Of a stretch of 64,000 nt of DNA, positions 14,301 through 25,270 are shown one piece after another. Under the pieces are notes generated by a model. That model ran no database searches. It saw only the letters and a list, made by a program, of their open reading frames with translations, and was not told the origin of the DNA. Each line of letters opens with the position of its first letter. Position 1 is the first letter of the stretch. This stretch comes from Sarcocystis neurona. Taxonomy: Eukaryota; Apicomplexa; Conoidasida; Eucoccidiorida; Sarcocystidae. Both the position numbers and the translations under genes were made by a program. The stretch covers positions 608,839-672,838 of the forward strand of contig KL647295.1 of assembly GCA_000727475.1 (NCBI GenBank), read 5' to 3'.

Positions 14301-17300
14301 ATATAAATATGTGTAGAGGAGAGGGACACAGGGAGATCTACAACACATGACGCGTATAAATATTTGTAGAGGAGAGGGACATAGAGACACAGAAGAGAAG
14401 GAAGAGAGCAGAAACGGGGCCATGTGCGCAGCTCTGTGGCTGTCTCTTGCTAGGCCTGTAGAGTGGCTTGTGGGGAGCAAATTCGGCGGCGGGTGTCTGA
14501 AGTGTCGCTGTGTTTTTGTGAGAAGTGCTGGCGCTGTGCAGGTGCAGCAACCTCGTCGACTTCTCCCGGGGCTTCCGATGCATGCGCTGCGGCGTGGGCT
14601 GCATATACGTCAAGTGAGAAGAAGAGAAGTCCACATGTGTCTCTCTAGCAGTCACGTCTGTCCTCCCTTTCTCAGCGGAGGTAACACGGCGGAGCTACAC
14701 GCATATATAATGTAGGAGCTCTTCGTCTGCGTTCGGGAGACTTGGGCTACGTATATCTACATATATATATTTTACATGTGGAAGTTTGTTGGAGTGGGGA
14801 CAGTTGAGGCTCACGTGTATTTTCTCACGAACATACATGTACTTGAATACGGGAGTCTGTGTGTATACTTTGGAAGCCCGTGTGTGTCTGTGTGGAGCGC
14901 GGTGAGGGGCGGGGTGGGAAGCAGGAAGAAAGTTCGGGTAACGTGTATTTACATATACGCAGATATATATATATATATGTGTATGAGAAGTCGGTGTGTG
15001 TGTCTGGGCAGAGGTCGGCCTACGTATATCCACGTATACATAGACTGCACATAGATATACGTATATATGCATCTATGTGTATGCAGATATGTACGTCCAC
15101 CGGTTTACGTGTCCTCGAAAAAGAACTTCGGGTTCTTGACTGGCCAACAGGTATCTAGCATGAAACTGGCAAAAAAGACAGCTGGGAGTTTGCATTGTAG
15201 TGCGTACGGCAGTAGACATATATATATATATATATACACACAGGCATATACACACATGGAGATTCGCCTGTATAGCCTCTACACACATACTTCTCTACTG
15301 ACGTGTACACATACGTATATACGTGTAGATGAGTATGACAGGATACTGGCAGTTGTGTGGGAGCGCATCCATATCTATATATATATACGTGTGCATGAGC
15401 GTGTACTATATGTATATGTAGGGGGTGCAGGGGGTGGAAGAAATGAAAGTTTCTTTGTACTGCTGGTGCCTTTCGAGTCGAGGTGTAATCGTCTGATGTA
15501 TGTGCTGCGCATTTTTCCTCTCCTTTGCTTGCTTCTCTGTCCTGGTGTGCTGCTGCTGCCGCTTCAGTATATATACATATATACATATATGTATATGTAC
15601 GTTTATGTAGTGCCCGTCTATGGGCACGTAGACGATTACATCTCGACTCGAAAGGCACCAGCAGTACAAAGAAACTTTCATTTCTTCCAACACCCACATA
15701 TACATATTGTACATGCTCTTGCACACGTATATATATATGTATGCACTCCCACACAACTGCCAGTATCCTGTCATACTCATCTATATGTATATACGTATGT
15801 GTACACGTCACTAGGGAAGTATGTGTGTAGAGGCTATACAGGCGAATCTCCATGTGTGTATATACATGTGTACATATCTATATCTATATATATATACATT
15901 ATCCATATATATGTGGGTACATATATATGGTGGCGTATCGATATATAGTGGCACGCCGCCAGGTAGGGGTGGGTTAGCCGGTGTTGGTGTTTGCGTTTGT
16001 GTGGTGTGAAGACCAACTGCAGCGCTTTCCGACGAAGAAGTAGACGAGGTGCTGGCGGCGCATGCAGACAGCAGTGCCGGCGACTTTCTTCTTCCTTCTT
16101 TTGTCTTGGACACTCGCAAGAACAAAGGAAAAGCAGACATAAGCGCAAACGAAGAAAAGGCAGGAACCGAGAGACAGAGAGAAACGACTGGTGAACTCAC
16201 GCGTGTCGAGAGAAGAAAAACACGACACGGACGAGAAAGAAGCTGCAAAGGAGGTGCCGGAGGTAGTCTTGCTTCCGCAACAGCAGAAGGCGCCAGTTCT
16301 GCTGTAGCAGCAGCAGCAGCTGGTGCCCCTGGTGGTCAGCAGCCGACACCGTGGAAGGCGTCCGCAGCATCAACAGCAGCAACAGCAGCAGCGGAAGACG
16401 CAGACGCAGCAGAAGTCACACGGGGCGCAGCAGCAGCACCAGCAGGTAATGCACCAGGGTCAGGTGCTGCAGCGGCAGAGGCCGCAGCGGCGGGTGATGC
16501 GGCTGCAGCAGGGCGGCCTGACGCGGCGGCTGGACGACGTGACGAAGCAGCAGCAGTTGGGCTGGGCGACGCAGGAGGAGGCGCTCGGAACGGTGCAGCA
16601 GCAGCGGCAGCGGAAGCAGCAAAAGTGTCTTGCAGAGCAGGAGGAGGTAGCCTCGGAGAGGAAGAAGCAAACGCTTTACAGCGTCGTAGAGTAGCAACAG
16701 CAGCTGACTCTGTGTGTCTAGATTTGTGCTCACCAGTAGGGGGCGCTGCAGCAGAAGTCATCAGAGCAGCAGCAGCAGCATCTGCCATTGACCGCCGCGC
16801 TGAAATACCAACAGAGGCGCACGTGTTGGCTGCGACGGACTCAGCAGCCGGAGCTTCCGGCCGTCCTCCTCCTGCTGCGAGGCACGCGCGGCATGATGCT
16901 GCTGCTGCGGCTGTGTGCAGCAACAGCGGGAGCAGCACCGGCAGCAGCACCAGCAGCGGCACCAGCAGCGGCAGCAGCACCAGCAGGGGCAGCGGCACCA
17001 GCAGCGGCAGGAGTGGCAACGGAAGTGTCGAGATTTTATCTCCTCGATTCGCTTCTGCCAGTTCTCCTCCTCGCAGGAATGGGATGCATCACTTGCAGCC
17101 GACTGCGCGTCGTGCCACCGTTACCACTTCCACCTCTTTTTCGTCTTTTTCAAGCAGCTGCGGGAGTAATCGAGACCCTGGTGCCACTTCGACTTGTGCT
17201 GCTTCTCTTCCTTCTGGTGCTCCCTCCTCCCCCGGCTTCCCGTCTTCCGCTTTGTCTTCTGCGGACAGCAGCAAGCTGTGTACCACGCAAGAATCTGCTG

Positions 17301-20300
17301 CTGTTCCTGCTGCTGCTGCGCCCTTATCCAGAAGCAGCAGCGCCTTTCTTTATTCGGTAGAGGACGAGCAAAGCTGGCTTCCCACGTACCGAAGTGAGAT
17401 ACCCCTCGCTATCTGGCTGCTGCTGACGGCCCCGCATTGGCTGCTCAGAACCCGCGTAGCCGGAGCTCGTGCTGTTGCACAGCACGCCGCAGCAGCAAAC
17501 ACCAGCAGCAGCGGAGGACAGCCCGCAGCTAGCAGCGATGGAACGTGTTTTGAGATGTACGCAGTACTTTCTGAGCTGCGAGACAGCAGCAGCCGCAGAG
17601 ACGCGACAACAGCAGGCCACACGGCTGCGGCTGCAGCAGCGGAAAATGGCTGCGGAGCCGGTGGAGCCGCAGGTGCAGAAGGAAACAGATGCACTGCAGC
17701 AGCAGCGGCAGAGAAGGAGAAGGAGGAGGAGAAAGAGTCGGCAGCAGCAACAGAGAGGAGAGGCACAACGGCGGCAGCAAGGGGGAGAAGCCGTGCTGCT
17801 GTTCGAAACGAATGGGCAGCAGCTCGAGAAGGAGAAGACAGAGGACCGGCAGCGACGCGCGCAGGAGTTTCAAGAGGAATCTCATCAGCAGCAGGAGGGG
17901 GAAGAGCGTCAGCAGCAGACGAAGAAGCAGTGCGTGCTGCGGAAGTGCCGGCAGCAAACGAAGGAACGACTCCTGTTGTAACAGTGCCAAGAGGATCGCC
18001 AGCAGGGGAAAGGCGCAGTCCCCAGGTTTCGCAAGACAACGGCAGCACCGCGACAACGGCTGTCTCCGTGGCTGCAGAAGTAGCCCAGCGGCCTCCTCAA
18101 CCAGGCAGAGACGGGACGATAGGAGAGTCGGACGCCATGTGGGGAGACCCAGAGAAACTTCGTAGTTTTGCGCTGTCAGTCCTGTTTGACTTGAAGTGTA
18201 TAAAGCAGCTAATGGCTGCTGCGGTACCTGACGTCTGCACCACGTGCAGCAGCAAATGGAGCGAAGAAGAGAAAAAAAGAAGTCTCGCCGTTGAAGCGTG
18301 TATCCAGCGCTGGGGAAGCCCGTGGGGGCCGCCCGACGGAGAAACGCCGACCGCCAGCAGCCCAGGAGAAGCCGCGACGGCAGCAGCTGAAGCAACCGCC
18401 TCAGAAGAAGCAGCAGCACGCGCGCGGGCAGTCACGAAAGAAGAAACAAAAGCAGCCGCACGTGTGTCAGCAGCGGCAACAAATGCAGCAGAAGAAAAAG
18501 CAGCAGCAGCAGCCGCAGCCGAGTCAGCAGCAACCGTAACAGCAGCAGCCAGTACAGAAGTGTTCACGACGCCAGCAGCAGGCAGAGCAGGCAGGGACCG
18601 AGATGTTGCTGCAGAGAAGAGAGCCTCTACAAGGTCGAGAGGAGAAGGACGCGGCCACCATTTAGAGCCCGAGGCGCTGGAGAGTCCTGTCTTCCCTCGC
18701 GCTGCAGACGGAGACGCAGGACACAGCAAATGTGTCCGCAGGACAACATGTACGCGACGCCTGAAGTAAAGGAAGAATCTGAAAGTGTACTCTGCTTAGT
18801 ATATACGTATGTGTGTATACATATGTATATTTATATGTCTGTATATGACTATATGTGTGCAGATATAGAATTATATATATAATGTATCTGTGTATGTGTG
18901 TATGAATGTAGGCGTATGGTGACACATATGAATCTCTACACGTATATACGTATGGGTGTATACATATTCGTGTGTAGAGAGTTGCAAAGTTCTGCTTGTT
19001 TTTGTGTGTATGTCTGTAATTAGCTGCTGCTACATATATATATACGTGAATATATCGATGTCCTCAGACAGGGCAGACTGCAAGGTAGAGAGCTTTGCAG
19101 CGCACAGAGTCGACGCGTACACAAGAGACATTCGTGTGTCTGTGTCTAATTTTCACCTCTCTCTTGTGTCTACACGACAACTATACACATATATATATAT
19201 ACATATATACATACGAAGGAGACACAAGTACACCTTTATAGTACTGCGTCCACATGACTATCCAGCATATATATATATATATATGTATACACATATGTAG
19301 ACAAAGGTATGTCTGTCCAACATATATATATATATATATATACGTAGACATAGGTACATATTTACGATGTTTATGTATATATATATATATGTTGACATGG
19401 TACATATTTATGATGTGTCTACGCCACTGTCATATATATATAGAGAGACAGGTAGGTATCTCTGAATGTTTTGTGTGTACGACTGTCCAGAGAGAGAGGA
19501 AGATCGATGATTATGTATTGACTGAGGTACGTATGTGTACAGCCGCCGTCCGTCACTGCATATTCGAATATTCCCCGCGTGCGAACAAATCTGCGGCATG
19601 TGTGTGTCTTGTCCCTTCCCATGCGGCTGCGCGGCCACGGCACCTGCGCAGCTCCCTCTGTCGCTGCTGCTGCTGTGTGTGTGTGTTAACACCGCTTCGG
19701 ACGCATTACACGTGCGGACAAGACAGGCGAATTGTCTCAGGAACACGTCGTGGTTGCTGCTCTTACTTGTGTAGCTGTACCTCTAGCCTGCGCGCTTGTT
19801 ATAAAGATGCATGTGGACGACGCACTGCGTCGAATCCTCGCCTCTGCCTCGGTGCCCCTCACTCCTAATATGGGCGGATATTTCTGCGCAGCTGCTTCTA
19901 TTCCTGGACGTAACGGATATCTATACATGTACCTATCTACATATATATTCATATATATATATATATGAATGTGTGCTCCTGGATTGCCTTGATCGAACAT
20001 ACTTATGGATACGTGTATGTGTGTGTGCGTGTATGGAGACACTTGTGTCCACGTGACTGCACATGCGTACGTATACATAAACATTTCCGCGTGTGTGTGT
20101 GTGCGGGGGTATGTATGTGTACGTATTCATATATGTATATACGTGTACACATATTTAGATGTATATGTAGGTGTGCCGATACGAAGAGCAGCCGAAGACG
20201 CGGCGGCAGGGCGTGAAGTTGGGAGGCGAAGCACATTTTTTGACGCGTGTTACAGAGGTGTGTTCCCCGCAGCACGTGCAACAGCAGCAAGTCGGAAGAT

Positions 20301-23300
20301 CAGCAGCAGCAGCAGTGGAAGAAGCAACGACAACGGCCCCTCAGTCACTGCTACTGCGCGAAAGGGCGGAGGCAGCAGCACCGGCAGCGGTATCAGACGC
20401 GGTGCACGCACCGCCGGTGGAGCCAACGTCACCTGTGGCAGCCGACGTGGCAACCGCGCTAGCAGCCGAAACAACACCAGCGGCAGCGACGGCGAGAAGG
20501 TCCACCCGAAAAGGCGTGACAGCAGCAACAGCAACAGCAAGGACATCAATGGCTGCGTCAGGGGCACCGGTAGCACCGAGAGCTGCTGCAGCGGCAAGGC
20601 CAGCAAGTGCCGCAGCAGCAGCTTTAAGAGAAGCAGCAGCAAGAGGAACAGCAGTCACAAGAACGCCAGCATCACCAGCGAGAAGTGCAGCAACAACAGC
20701 AGCACGTGCGACGACAGCCGAAGCAGAAGCGCCACCTGCGCCGGACGGACGCGTAGCAGCAGTAGCACTGGCAAGGAGAAGAGGAGCGGGACCGGTCGGA
20801 GGCACAGCAGCAGCAGCAGGAGCAAGGGGGACAAGAGCAGCAACAGCAGGAGCAACTCGAGCGTGACGGAGGGCTGCGGCGGCGTCGGCTGCAGCTGGCA
20901 GCAGGCAGTTTCGAAAGACAGGAAAAGGAGAGGCAGGAGAAGCAGGAGCAGATGGAGAGGAGGAGGACAAGACGGAAGAGAGGCACTGGCGTGCGGTCGT
21001 ACGTATGCGCACTCGGCAGAAGCCGTCATCGTGACGTCCACGTGGGCACACAGCAGCATGTCAGCAATCAACTGCATCTTGAAGAAGCCGTGGACGCAGC
21101 TGGAGACGGAAGAAAAAGACTTGCTGCACGGCCTGCTCTTCAGCCTATATAACGTCCACTGGTGGGTGCTCCTGGAGCCCCCCCTCGTTGCGCGGTGCAG
21201 CAGCAGGAAACTAGCAGCCGAAAAAACGCTGTCGAAACGCTGTCACCCCTAGCGGCCCGTATATGACACAGAGCGAGAGAGCGAGAATCTCGCCGTGGAC
21301 ACGCCTATGTGTATGGCTGTCGTACAAAAAGGGGACGCAGCAGCTACGCAGTGTGCGGGTGTACATACACTTCTTTTTGCCTGCATGTGTGTATTTTGTG
21401 TGTGCACACAAGAAAAGTGTATACATACGGGTATGGGTGTATCTTTTTTTGACCTGCAGAATGCATCTTAGAAAATCCGGTGACCAGAAGAAACAGCAGC
21501 AGCACGGGCAACAAACACCGGAAGCACTCCACCGCCAGACAGCCGTATGTACACCTTGTACACATATAAATATAGTGAGAGAGAGATAGAGAAAGAAAGC
21601 AAGCTCTACCCAAATGCAAACCCGTATACATATATGCAAATCCGTATACATATATTTCTAAGTGTATATGAATATGCACGTATACGCGTGACCAGATATC
21701 TGCCTGGTGACTGCAGACATACATAGGGGTGTCCATGTGCACGCATATGTTCGCATGTATATGCGTGACTCGTGTGTGTGTCCTTGACCCCGTTGCGGCA
21801 GTGACCACGATAAAACACTTCCGCGGCTGCCACGCGCAACCGCAGACAACAAAGATCATGTCCTTTGCTGTGTGTTTTTGTCCTGCTAACTCGTACATAT
21901 GTGCATATATGTATATATAGAGAGACAAACATAGATATATATATATATGTTCGTAGGTGCGCGTGTGTATATGTGTGTGGATATAGAATATACAGTCCTC
22001 TACGCGTGTGACTGCACGTTTGTGTCCTTTTTCATCAAGCACGTATATATAGATATAGATTTGTAAATATACAGGTGCAGATATCCACACTTACAATATA
22101 CGTATGTATAACTGTTTGCAGAGGTATGCAAATATGTTTATATATACAAGAGAAAATATACGTAGGTAGACGTAATATCTGTACGCGTGTATACGTGTAC
22201 ATCTATACGTGCGTGGGTGTATATGTCCACATACATATACGTGTATCAATGTTTGTATACATACGCCCACATTTATATGCATATATACGTATATATGTAG
22301 TTGTTCGAGTAGGTGTCACCGGTGAAAGCGTACGCAGCAGGTCCGAGAAAAAGTTGCTAGGGAGGCAGGTTAATTCCACGTATTCTTCGCGGCAAATTCA
22401 CGGCATGTCGCCTGGCTTCTCTATCCACAGGTATACGCGTGTAATATATAGATATATCTCTACATGTATGTTTGGTGCGAGCCCCACACACATACACACA
22501 TGCATACATACATACATATCTGTGAACGCACAGAAATTTGTCCTTGTGTACTTATTTAAATGGATACACACGTGAGTGGGACTCCAAACTCATGAAATGT
22601 ACTGGAGAGAGTGACCTGCAGTTGATTGACAGCGGGGTGTCACACAAGCAGACAGAAGTTTTTATATATATGTGTATGTGTATGTACTTACCTTTGTTAC
22701 ACAGAGGGAAAGTGTCTACACAAGCAGTTATACTGTTTAGTATAGTGAAGTCTATTCTAGCGCAAGTGTACGCGGACCATTTGTAAAGTACTGTCGCTGG
22801 CAAATGTGCGCCATTTCAGTGTATTACCACACGTCTGTGTACATATATTCGAGGCACCTGGTCTGCAGAGAACTTTCTTTCAAGCGCAAGCGACGCGCAC
22901 AGACGCCTGTGTATATCGATGCCGCTTTCTACTCTACTACGGCAATACCCGTACCTAGGGATGATACCTAGGGAGAGAGCGACACACACGTAGAAATCTG
23001 GCTCTTGGGAGATTTGCTGCCGGTGCACTCAGACGTGGCGGCTGCAGCAGATCTCTGGCGATGACGCCGGGAAGTTTGTGTATGTTTTGCCGTGCATGAA
23101 CGTAAAGAGATGAAGAGAGATACAGAGAGACAAATACACAGAGAGATAAACAGATGGACGCGGGCAGCGAGGGGAGGGAGGAAAAGACAAAAAGTCAAAG
23201 ACGGGGAGGCCTGCGCTTCTGGAGACGGAGAGGCCTGCGCTTCTGGAGAGAGAGAGGCGGGCACATGTCTCTTTTTATATACGTATAGCGGCCATGTTCA

Positions 23301-25270
23301 CAGCCGTGTGCAGAGGGTCGTGTGGACATATTGGGAGAGTGAGAAGGGCAGAGAGAAAAACAGAGACAGAGACACGCGGTTGCGGACTCTGCTGTAGACG
23401 GAGACACACGCGTGTGTATCTATATACGGATATATGTGTACACGTGCGTACAGCAGGAGATACGTCCTGCATGTGGGCCTTTGTGAAAATTGACTGGCTC
23501 TGTGTGCGCGCTTGTGTAGGCACATCGCCTGCTGGCTGCAGGAGCGTCTCTGTGAATACACGGGGAAGGACTTTCTGCTGGCGAGTGACGCTCTGGCTTG
23601 GCAGCAGCGCAATTTGTATCCCGGCGTTAGTGCTGCGCTTGGCTGGTCGCTGAACAGCCTAGCAGACACGTTCCTGCAGTCCTACGTAGATCAGGAGGAG
23701 GAGGTACGCCTGCCGCAGCTGCTCCCCTCTCGCGTGTTGTTGCTGCTGCAAAATTCGGGAACCGGCGTAGTAGCTACCTGACGGCCTACGGTGGAGAGGT
23801 AGACACGCGCACTCCGCTGTGAAGCAACGACGGCGTGCCGCGGCTCCCCAGTACAACACACACGTGTAACGCATGTGGACAGCCACAACTGCTGCTGCTG
23901 CTGTATCCGCAGCTGTTGGCAACATGGGAGGCGGTGCTGCTTTTGCTGGCCCCTTTCCTGTCACGACTCCCATGCCAAGGAAACCGACAGCAAGCGCTAC
24001 CGTTGACATACGTGTGCGTCAACATGTGCCTATTCCAGTCTGCGTAGACGAAGAGAAGGAAATACATAAATATATATATATATCTTTATATACATGCATA
24101 TATATATATAGATATATATATGTGAACATTGCTGATAGTGGACCCGGCCGCGCCACTGCAGAGGAGTTTGCTGCTGCTTCTGCTGTTCGCGTGACGCCTG
24201 TTTGTCGATCTGCTGCTGCGTGTGCGACTCCTCTGTGCTGCTGCTGCCGGTCTTGCTTTAGCTGCTACCTCTTGTAGAGCGACTCTGCTGCCGCTGCACT
24301 GCTGCTGTCGATATCGGTGGCCGTGGGGGGCTTCTGCCGTCTCCGCTGCGGCTGACGCTTCTGCTGCTGTCGCTCTTTATCTCTTCGAAGAAGTTCACTT
24401 GAAAATGCGGCTGTATGGTTCATGCGAGTACGAACTGTCCCACTCCTTAGAATTCGCCAGTGTCAACGCAAGCTCCCCACACGGGCTGCTGGTGGTTTGT
24501 GCTACCGCCGATTCTCCTGTTTGCGTCTGTCTCTGCGTCATGAACGTTCTGCTGCTGGGGCTCTGCTGTTCTATCTTTGCTTGCCGGGGCTCCGCCTGCC
24601 TTTGTAAGTGTTGCTTTTTTCACTCTTTTGGCTGCTTTACTGTCTCAGATGAGACGAGAGTCCACATTCGAGTGTTTCTGCCACTGCTAATGCGTCTGCT
24701 GGTGTGTATGTTGTTACGCGTTCTGCTACTGCGGTTCTGGCGGCTGCTGTTGCTCCTGCTGCTTTCGGTGCTGGTGCGACTGTTTCTCGCGTCTTGTGGT
24801 CCCCTGCGTTCCTTTGAATTCAGTCGCCGAGAGCCTCCCGAGCAAGTGTGGAGAAGCTGCTGCTGGACGCGCGGGGCCGTGCTGCCTGCAGCGAGTCTCA
24901 CTTTTTACTATTTTTACTATTCAGGGGATGTCCCGTAGTATCGTCGTCTCTCCTACGTTTGAACTCGCTAATGAAACACTGGATCGCCGCCCACGCGCTG
25001 GAAGGTCGAGAAGAATCTGCGCCGTGGGTGGAGATGCTGCAGCATCAGCAACAGCAACACCAGAGACTGCAGAACCGCGAGCAGCCGGTACAGCAGGAGC
25101 CAGAGCAGCAGAAGCCCGACACGCAGCAGCAACAGCCGCCGCAATCGCAAGAACAGCAGCAGCAGCAGCGGGGCGTGCCTGCGTTCTACTGCGGCTTCAC
25201 GTCACCAGCGTTGGTGTTCGAGCCCCACGGCGCCTGTACGCTCGTCGACCGCCATCTCTGCTGCCGCTAG
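2743..25270 (+). CDS. SMYD-like SET-domain lysine methyltransferase, 11-exon model
   Basis: Proposed exons: 2743-3123, 3818-3866, 7248-7318, 8454-8608, 12182-12295, 14542-14613, 16012-18765, 20187-21161, 23520-23703, 23883-24013, 24925-25270. They total 5232 nt with intact phase at every junction, giving about 1743 residues. Seen in sequence: an N-terminal SET strand with a KGR motif (residues 41-43), an SHSCLPN motif (193-199), GEEVSLSY (221-228), and a post-SET cysteine cluster (C253, C255, C258, C270, C273, C277). This order matches split-SET SMYD/SET5-type enzymes, which methylate lysines on histones or other proteins using S-adenosylmethionine. I see no MYND zinc finger. About 1240 residues of Ala/Ser/Gln-rich sequence separate the SET region from a C-terminal helical part. 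The first ATG is uncertain because a CAG acceptor-like site lies just upstream. An apical-complex-type methyltransferase is one alternative; substrate and location are unknown. Confidence 0.82.
3536..3730 (+). repeat. Long polypyrimidine tract in SET intron 1
   Basis: About 190 bp of nearly pure C/T on the + strand, with TTCCTCTCTT-like units and few purines. It lies upstream of the proposed exon 2 and may act as an oversized polypyrimidine tract or adopt triplex structure. Both roles are inference. Confidence 0.75.
3818..3866 (+). CDS. SET gene exon 2 (tentative)
   Basis: A 49-nt segment reading QQHAVAATYALLRPAV, helix-like, as found between the SET halves in SMYD proteins. It follows a very long pyrimidine tract and a GCGCAG acceptor, and ends before GTAGAA in phase 1, which fits the next exon. 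Several CAG triplets nearby could serve as the acceptor, so the left boundary is uncertain and the exon may be wrong. Confidence 0.45.
3867..7247 (+). repeat. SET intron 2: microsatellite-rich intron
   Basis: A 3.4-kb intron of alternating TATATG, GTACGT and CACACA microsatellites: (CA)n at 3887-3907, (TA)n at 4952-4978, 5173-5187, 6932-6963 and 7163-7180. Reading frames inside consist almost wholly of Tyr/Ile/His/Thr/Val/Cys microsatellite peptides and are not genes. A repeated motif of about 75 bp containing CACAGACAGGTACATACACG occurs at about 6351-6510. Confidence 0.7.
7248..7318 (+). CDS. SET gene exon 3
   Basis: A 71-nt exon between GCTGCTGCAG and a CAG|GTACTT donor. It reads KTLLEEFQLEAHVTAEDLEF with flanking residues: an amphipathic helical segment just before the catalytic half of SET. 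Phase 1 on the left and phase 0 on the right match its neighbours. Confidence 0.65.
8113..8470 (+). repeat. Diverged tandem repeat that includes the exon 4 acceptor
   Basis: Three copies of roughly 115-125 bp, each with TATATGTGTG, TATGTGCC(A/G)TAG, a TTCCTGT-like CT stretch and a final CAG(A/G)TGTGG. The last CAG|GTGTGG (CAG ending 8453) is the proposed exon 4 acceptor. The equivalent sites end at 8201 and 8314. See findings. Confidence 0.65.
8454..8608 (+). CDS. SET gene exon 4: SET C-terminal half with SHSCLPN motif
   Basis: This exon carries the hallmark SET motif TSHSCLPNAFWYF (residues 192-204), followed by a strand ending HARAHIR that leads into the next exon. In most SET proteins the motif is NHSCxPN and the Asn contacts S-adenosylmethionine. 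Here the Asn position is Ser193, while His194, Cys196, Pro198 and Asn199 are kept. The exon begins after ACACAG and ends at CG|GTAGGT in phase 2. Confidence 0.9.
8609..12181 (+). other. SET intron 4
   Basis: A 3.6-kb intron. The middle part (about 8.7-10.8 kb) has few microsatellites and carries moderate-length frames on both strands, for example + 10106-10669 (187 codons, Lys/Arg-rich). None has a recognisable motif. Exons 4 and 5 join perfectly inside the SET fold, so no exon of this gene is expected here; a nested gene cannot be excluded. The end (about 11.4-12.0 kb) is TATATG-rich. Confidence 0.55.
12182..12295 (+). CDS. SET gene exon 5: GEExxxxY catalytic segment
   Basis: Joins exon 4 across a split Arg codon to give HIRAGEEVSLSYLSEDD. 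The GEExxxxY signature ends the SET domain and supplies the active-site Tyr (Y228). A helix follows, then FWCTCER, the start of the post-SET cysteine cluster. Flanks are a TCGTTGCAG acceptor and a GTATAC donor, the latter splitting an Arg codon. Confidence 0.9.
12542..13365 (+). repeat. Diverged tandem array in SET intron 5
   Basis: About nine copies of a unit built on GAGGTCTTAATACACAGTAA, then TATCTCTACGT, then GGCACGTGTATATA, spaced 65-135 bp. The cores begin near 12542, 12667, 12738, 12806, 12881, 12970, 13063, 13195 and 13335. Length variation comes from (TA)n tracts between cores. Confidence 0.7.
13478..13830 (+). repeat. Four-copy 90-bp tandem repeat in SET intron 5
   Basis: Copies begin at about 13480, 13568, 13658 and 13752 (spacing 88-94 bp). 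Each has CGATATGAAGA, TGCC(C/G)TGGCTGCCACA, a microsatellite, and CCTCCTGTCGGTTTGTTT. Divergence between copies is low, so the array is fairly recent. Confidence 0.8.
14542..14613 (+). CDS. SET gene exon 6: post-SET zinc cluster
   Basis: Reads CSNLVDFSRGFRCMRCGVGC after the split Arg codon. Joined to exon 5 it gives CxCxRC then CxxC, the post-SET zinc-binding pattern of SMYD proteins, with D263 and SRGF at the usual spacing. A CTGTGCAG acceptor and a GTGAGA donor flank the exon, which ends in phase 2 (AA of a Lys codon). Confidence 0.88.
15233..15863. repeat. Large inverted repeat in SET intron 6
   Basis: The left arm (about 15233-15494) and right arm (about 15630-15863) are reverse complements over some 235-260 bp with small gaps, separated by about 135 bp. 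Shared landmarks include GAGATTCGCCTGTATAGCCT, GACAGGATACTGGCAGTTGT and GTACTGCTGGTGCCTTTCGA on the left, and their complements on the right. The arms encode the same peptide on opposite strands, which is a by-product of the inversion and not a gene. Confidence 0.9.
16012..18765 (+). CDS. SET gene exon 7: large Ala/Ser-rich insertion
   Basis: A 2754-nt exon encoding about 918 residues. It starts with a plausible acidic linker (PTAALSDEEVDEVLAAHADS) in phase with exon 6. It then alternates GCA-coded Ala runs and AGC-coded Ser/Gly runs (about 16915-17030) with islands of ordinary sequence: about 17350-17450 (Trp-rich, SWLPTY) and about 18120-18330 (LRSFALSVLFDL, a CTTC pair, a charged helix). 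The acceptor GTGTGAAG|A is weak in pyrimidines, but only this frame stays open. The exon ends at CTGAA|GTAAAG. Confidence 0.75.
20187..21161 (+). CDS. SET gene exon 8: Ser-rich then helical segment
   Basis: A 975-nt exon in phase with exon 7 through another split Lys codon (AA|A). It starts AAEDAAAGREVGRRSTFFDA, runs through an AGC-coded Ser/Arg/Lys-rich region of about 230 codons, then returns to structured sequence near 21010-21161 (LLHGLLFSLYNVHW). The donor TG|GTGGGT splits a Trp codon. The start of the SMYD-like C-terminal helical region probably lies here. Confidence 0.68.
23520..23703 (+). CDS. SET gene exon 9: C-terminal helical region
   Basis: Completes the split Trp codon after CTTGTGTAG and encodes HIACWLQERLCEYTGKDFLL and more. 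The rest includes YPGVSAALGWSLNSLADTFL, which resembles the helical-repeat C-terminus of SMYD proteins, where HP.....L..L precedes a helix. It ends GAGGAGGAG|GTACGC in phase 0. There is no low-complexity sequence. Confidence 0.75.
23883..24013 (+). CDS. SET gene exon 10
   Basis: A 131-nt exon after GTGGACAG, Leu-rich (PQLLLLLYPQLLATWEAVLL and so on), helical, in phase on both sides. The adjoining intron on its left is only 179 bp. A second frame of the same stretch is also open, so the frame choice rests on phase continuity with exons 9 and 11. Confidence 0.58.
24130..24924 (+). other. SET intron 10: CTG-rich intron
   Basis: Pyrimidine-biased DNA packed with CTG/TGC triplets upstream of exon 11. 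One open frame here contains an ordinary-looking stretch (about 24398-24490, MRLYGSCEYELSHSL), but including it breaks phase with exon 11, so I leave it out of the model. Confidence 0.5.
24925..25270 (+). CDS. SET gene exon 11 and stop
   Basis: Begins after ACTATTCAG, completes a Val codon, and reads GCPVVSSSLLRLNSLMKHWI, continuing through a helix. A Gln-rich stretch (CAG repeats, about 25035-25170) follows, then a non-repetitive tail around FYCGFTSPALVFEP and a TAG at 25268-25270. CTG-rich, pyrimidine-biased intron DNA lies immediately upstream. Confidence 0.68.

Noticed and set aside
15155..15948. Similar peptides encoded on opposite strands in intron 6
   Set aside because: They arise from the two arms of the inverted repeat. 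Neither has a start context or domain, and the exons on both sides join without them.
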